The notes below the pieces were generated by a model. That model did not search any database, was not told where the DNA came from, and was given only the letters and a program-made list of their open reading frames with translations. A DNA stretch of 64,000 bases, from NCBI RefSeq assembly GCF_003014485.1, contig NZ_PYGA01000006.1, positions 124,001-188,000 of the forward strand. Reading direction: 5' to 3'. Positions 60,756 to 64,000 of the stretch are shown here, piece after piece. The stretch's first letter is position 1; every line of letters starts with the position of its first letter. The position numbers and the translations under genes were made by a program. Source of the DNA: Murinocardiopsis flavida. Lineage in GTDB: Bacteria > Actinomycetota > Actinomycetes > Streptosporangiales > Streptosporangiaceae.

Positions 60756-62402
60756 CTACGCCCAGGGTGGTGCCACGCCGTCGCCCTTGCTGCGGTGGTG
60801 CTCGACGACCTTGCTGATGGTGGCGACGCCGTTGCCGTCGACCTTGTAGGTGACCTCGGCGAGGATCCCGGCGTTGCCCTTGGCGAGGTGGCCGCTGAGC
60901 GCCCCCGGCGACGACGGGGTGGTGCCCGGCGCGCCCTCCTTGGGCTTGTTGCCCGCGGACTGGCAGAAGCTCCAGGCGCACAGCACCTGGGCGCCGTCGA
61001 GCCTGGCCCAGCGCGTCTTCCCGCCTTCGGTGGGGGCCAGCCCCACTACGTGGGCGCCCGAGGGCTTCGCGCCGCCGGCGCCCGCCGCCGGGCCGAGCAC
61101 GGCCATGCCGGTCGTGGACTTCGCCCCCGCCTTCTTCTCCCCCGGCTCGCCGCCCTTGCCGTCCTTCTCCTGCGCCTCGGACTTGTCGGACTTCTCCGCC
61201 TTGCCCTTGGCGTTGGTGGAGGGGCTGCCGGAGGGGAGGTCGGGGCCCGCCTGGTCGGGGCCGGGGTCCTGGCCGGCCTGCGCGGCGCCGGAGTCGCCGC
61301 CGGTGACCAGCTTCCACGGCGCCTCACCGGTGACGGCGGCCACGGCCGCGCCCCCCGCCGTGAGCAGCAGCGCCAGTGCGACCAGGGACGCCGCCACCAC
61401 GGTCCCGATGCGCCGGCCGCCGCCCTTCTCGGCCTCGACCGCGAACTCCTTGCCGGTGGGGACCTGGACCCCCGTCCAGTTGTCGTCGAGGACGCGGGAC
61501 AGCACGTGGGTGGCCTCCGGCGCGCTGGCGACGCTCGCGGCGAAGCGCTGGCCGATGGACGCGGTGGCCGCGAGGAGCTGCGGGGCCGTCGGCCGCTGCC
61601 GGGCGTCCTTGCTGAGGGCCGCGCGGGCGAGGTCGGCGAGTTCGCCGTTGAAACCGTGCAGGTCGGGCTGCTCGTGCAGGACCCGGTAGCCGATGGCGTC
61701 GGCGTTGCCGCGCCCGAACGGGGGGCGCCCGGTCGCGCTGTAGGCGACCATCGCGCCCCAGGCGAACACGTCGTCGGAGAAGGACGCGGGGGCGCCCTTG
61801 TAGTGGTCGGGGCTGATCCAGCCGGGTGATCCGACGACGGACCCGGTGCGGGTCAGCGCGGTCTCGTCGATGGCGCGCGCGATGCCGAAATCGAGGACGC
61901 GCGGACCGTCGGGCGACAGGATGATGTTCGACGGCTTGAGGTCGCGGTGGGCGATGCCCGCGTCGTGGATGCGGGTGAGCGCCTCGGCGACGCCCGCCGC
62001 CAGGCCGCGCTGGAGGGTCTGTTCGAGGGGCCCGTTGCGCCGGACGTAGGCGCCGAGGGTGGCCCCGACGACGTAGGCGGTGGCCAGCCAGGGCCGCGCG
62101 GCACCGGGGTCGGCGCCGAGCAGCGGCACGGCGCACGCGCCGCCCACCCGCCCCAGCAGGTCGACCTCGCGGGCGAACCGGGCCCGGAACTCGACGTCGG
62201 AGGCGTACTCGGTGTGCACCACCTTCACCGCGACGACGCGCCCCTGCCCGTCGGCGCCGGCGTAGACCACCCCCATGCCGCCCGAGCCGAGGCGCTTGAG
62301 CAGCCGGAACGGGCCGACCGTGCGGGGGTCCTCCGGCGTGAGGTCGGTTGCCGTGCTGGGCAGCAGGACAGAGGAGGCGTTCGTGGGGTTCACCGGCGGC
62401 AT
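60756..62402 (-). CDS. Membrane Ser/Thr protein kinase
   Basis: The 548-residue product has a eukaryotic-type kinase domain (about 29-285): glycine loop RLGSGGMGVVYAGADG, ATP Lys in VVAVKVVH, catalytic loop IAHRDLKPSNIIL and DFG in VLDFGIARA. A membrane helix (about 345-372) is followed by a Lys/Ser/Pro-rich stretch and an extracellular domain of about 110 residues with two Cys (VLCAWSFCQSAG). It is unlike PASTA kinases, so the external domain probably senses another signal. ATG at 62402 is preferred because the upstream frame is low-complexity. Confidence 0.93.
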   Translation of the reverse strand: MPPVNPTNASSVLLPSTATDLTPEDPRTVGPFRLLKRLGSGGMGVVYAGADGQGRVVAVKVVHTEYASDVEFRARFAREVDLLGRVGGACAVPLLGADPGAARPWLATAYVVGATLGAYVRRNGPLEQTLQRGLAAGVAEALTRIHDAGIAHRDLKPSNIILSPDGPRVLDFGIARAIDETALTRTGSVVGSPGWISPDHYKGAPASFSDDVFAWGAMVAYSATGRPPFGRGNADAIGYRVLHEQPDLHGFNGELADLARAALSKDARQRPTAPQLLAATASIGQRFAASVASAPEATHVLSRVLDDNWTGVQVPTGKEFAVEAEKGGGRRIGTVVAASLVALALLLTAGGAAVAAVTGEAPWKLVTGGDSGAAQAGQDPGPDQAGPDLPSGSPSTNAKGKAEKSDKSEAQEKDGKGGEPGEKKAGAKSTTGMAVLGPAAGAGGAKPSGAHVVGLAPTEGGKTRWARLDGAQVLCAWSFCQSAGNKPKEGAPGTTPSSPGALSGHLAKGNAGILAEVTYKVDGNGVATISKVVEHHRSKGDGVAPPWA

Positions 62403-62626
62403 TGGGGTATCTCGTGATCCATCGCGGGAGGGGAGAGAGGCACACGCAGTCGTGGGGCAGGACGACTGCGGTCCAACGATCGTATCGGCACCGCCCTGGC
62501 GGAACCGAATGGGCGCCCGCGAGCACGCCGACAGTGCCGGAACGGGTCCCCTGACGGCACTTGGGGGACCCGTTCCGTCGGTTCCGGCAGAATCAGCGGG
62601 GAACGCGGAACGGGCGCGGCGCGCTC

Positions 62627-63424
62627 CTAGCGCTCGTGGTCGCGGCGGCGGAGGTCGCGCTCGTGCTTGCGGAGCTGGAACGGGCGCAGCGCCGATTCGA
62701 CCTGGACCGCGAGGTCCATCTTGCTGTCGCCCTCTTGGCGGTCCTCGAAGTGGATGGGGATCTCCAGCATCTTCTGGCCGCGGCGGAACGCCCTGAAGTG
62801 CATCTCGACCTGGAAGCTGTACCCGGTGCTGTGGATCGACGCCAGGTCGATGGACTCCAGCGCGCTGCGCCGCCACATCTTGAACCCCGCGGTGACGTCG
62901 CGCACGGGCATGGCCAGGATGGCCTTCACGTAGGTGTTGGCCCACCCCGACAGCAGGCGGCGCCGCAGCCCCCAGTTGTCGCTGAGGCTGCCGCCGGGCA
63001 CGTAGCGGCTGCCGATGACGACGCCGGCGTTGGTGGCCAGCAGGGTGCCCAGCAGTTGCGGCAGGTAGGCGGGCGGGTGGCTGAGGTCGGCGTCCATCTG
63101 GGCGACGAAGTCGGCGCCGTCGTCGAGCGCGCGGGTCATGCCCGCGATGTAGGCGCGGCCCAGGCCGTCCTTCGCGGTGCGGTGCACGACGGTGATGCGC
63201 CCGGACGCCTCGCCGCCGTATTCGGCGGCGAGCTTGTCGGCGATGTCACCGGTGCCGTCGGGGGACCCGTCGTCCACGACGACCATGCTCAGCCCGGGGA
63301 GGTCGAGCGCCATGACCTGGTCCACGAGAACGGGGAGGTTGTCGGCCTCGTTGTAGGTGGGCACCACCACGGCGACCCGGGAGAGGGACCAGGGTTCGGG
63401 CAGCGACACGGGCGGGGGCGGCAT
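62627..63424 (-). CDS. ppm1: Polyprenol monophosphomannose synthase
   Basis: The 265-residue product is a GT2 enzyme that transfers mannose from GDP-mannose to polyprenyl phosphate, supplying mannose for lipoglycans and protein O-mannosylation. Motifs: [29 protein letters not shown] and the DXD-type [35 protein letters not shown] is characteristic of the dolichol-phosphate-mannose synthase group. It has no membrane domain, so it needs a membrane partner (in mycobacteria the fused Lnt-like domain). The ATG at 63424 follows GGAGGA. Confidence 0.94.
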   Translation of the reverse strand: MPPPPVSLPEPWSLSRVAVVVPTYNEADNLPVLVDQVMALDLPGLSMVVVDDGSPDGTGDIADKLAAEYGGEASGRITVVHRTAKDGLGRAYIAGMTRALDDGADFVAQMDADLSHPPAYLPQLLGTLLATNAGVVIGSRYVPGGSLSDNWGLRRRLLSGWANTYVKAILAMPVRDVTAGFKMWRRSALESIDLASIHSTGYSFQVEMHFRAFRRGQKMLEIPIHFEDRQEGDSKMDLAVQVESALRPFQLRKHERDLRRRDHER

Positions 63425-63777
63425 AGGCGGGTCTCCTCCAGCGTCATCGGGCGGGCACGGGGAGCCGTGGTGCACAGCGACCTACTGGGCTGATTCCCGC
63501 GGAGCCCGGCGCCACTCCCCGATCGTCGTTCGTAGGACGCAGCGTACGCGGTCGCGGGCGGGGCGCTCGCCCGGGAGCGGCCCGCCCCGGCCCGGCGCGG
63601 GACGCCCAGGTAGGCGGCGTTGAGGGCGCCGGCCGGCCCCGCGCGCAGCCCCGATCCCGCGCAGACCCACACGGTGGTGCGCCGACCACATGAGCGCACC
63701 AGCCAATCAAACGCGGAAAACTAAGATCATTTTCGATCAGACATTCTGACCGGAGCCGCCCGGTCGGACGGCCGGCC
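63425..63777. other. Intergenic region upstream of ppm1
   Basis: No gene is supported in these 353 bp. An AT-richer patch at 63708-63748 contains GATCATTTTCGATC (63725-63738), which could be a regulator site or promoter; it is too short to assign. Confidence 0.35.
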
Positions 63778-64000
63778 TCACTCGCCCCGATCCACCGCCA
63801 GGACCGCGACGTGGACGTCGGTGCCCATGTCCTCCAAGGTCATCAGCACCTCGGGGTCGGCGTGGTTGTCGGTGATGAGCTGGGAGATCTGCTCGGGGGC
63901 CACGGTCTGCACCATGGTGTCGGCACCGATCTTGGTGTTGTCGGCCAGCACCACGATCTCCTGCGCCGTGGCGACCATGGCGCGGTCGACGCTCGCCACC
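63778..64000 (-). CDS. DeoR-family transcriptional regulator, C-terminal part (cut by window edge)
   Basis: The visible 73 residues correspond to the end of the effector-binding domain of DeoR-family regulators: VDRAMVATAQEIVVLADNTKIGADTMVQTVAPEQI followed by LITDNHADPEVL is the usual pattern. The N-terminal HTH lies beyond the window. DeoR regulators usually respond to phosphorylated sugars. The gene is read towards ppm1, 353 bp away. Confidence 0.75.
   Translation of the reverse strand, partial: VASVDRAMVATAQEIVVLADNTKIGADTMVQTVAPEQISQLITDNHADPEVLMTLEDMGTDVHVAVLAVDRGE

Noticed and set aside
63725-63738. DeoR-type operator GATCATTTTCGATC
   Set aside because: It lies downstream of the DeoR-like gene, and the arms are only 4 bp.

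Overview
The window is a very GC-rich chromosomal segment from a sporulating, mycothiol-producing actinomycete. It carries a Pup-proteasome locus (pup, dop, arc, trmI), mshC, polyphosphate glucokinase, a spore-associated-protein homologue, an eukaryotic-type Ser/Thr kinase and many leaderless TAnnnT promoters. A Nocardiopsis/Streptomonospora-like member of the Nocardiopsaceae is my best guess (inference). Much of the core gene set matches the neighbourhood known in Mycobacterium tuberculosis from pup (Rv2111c) to uppP (Rv2136c): pup, dop, mpa/arc, trmI, a RecB-type nuclease, metH, a PAC2 protein, mshC, two conserved proteins of the DUF3090/SCO1664 type, a phosphatase and uppP. Accessory genes have been inserted between these core genes.

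Layout. 1-8,010: pupylation and tRNA methylation genes on the minus strand, interrupted by two plus-strand metabolic genes (a mannonate-dehydratase-like enolase and an aldo/keto reductase with a MerR-type promoter). 8,160-17,730: polyphosphate glucokinase, an XRE-TPR regulator paired with a SLOG-like protein, a site-2 protease, a RecB-type nuclease, a two-component system, a ThrE-type exporter and a small membrane protein. 17,820-24,270: a complete oligopeptide ABC transporter read from the binding protein to a fused two-domain ATPase. 24,515-30,210: HAD phosphatase, metH and a PAC2 gene, with a MITE-like element between metH and the PAC2 gene. 30,300-36,780: an ABATE-domain protein, a large TPR protein translationally coupled to a small HSP90-type ATPase, and mshC. 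36,890-43,400: small membrane protein, NRDE protein, CtpE-like P-type ATPase and Lnt-like acyltransferase. 42,640-45,980: the uppP-phosphatase-DUF3090-SCO1664 cluster. 46,330-50,010: aldo/keto reductase, a RecD2-like protein whose ATPase motifs have decayed, and a VapBC-type toxin-antitoxin pair with a palindromic operator.

50,075-54,944: short-chain dehydrogenase, fabI and fabG (fatty-acid synthesis), a mycothiol/glutathione-type hydroquinone reductase with a repetitive tail, and an APH-type phosphotransferase behind a TetR-type operator. 55,230-60,630 is the most plastic part: an HxlR regulator and a dihydrofolate-reductase-like gene share two matching operators; a 120-130 bp palindromic element, short tandem repeats, a 184-bp degenerate repeat array and a truncated MFS transporter follow. 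60,750-64,000: a Ser/Thr kinase, polyprenol-phosphate mannosyltransferase and the C-terminal end of a DeoR-family regulator cut by the window edge.

No rRNA, tRNA, CRISPR array or intact transposase gene was seen. The best candidates for under-described biology are the HSP90-TPR pair, the XRE-TPR/SLOG pair, the motif-decayed RecD2 homologue and the non-coding elements at 29,035, 56,530 and 59,274.
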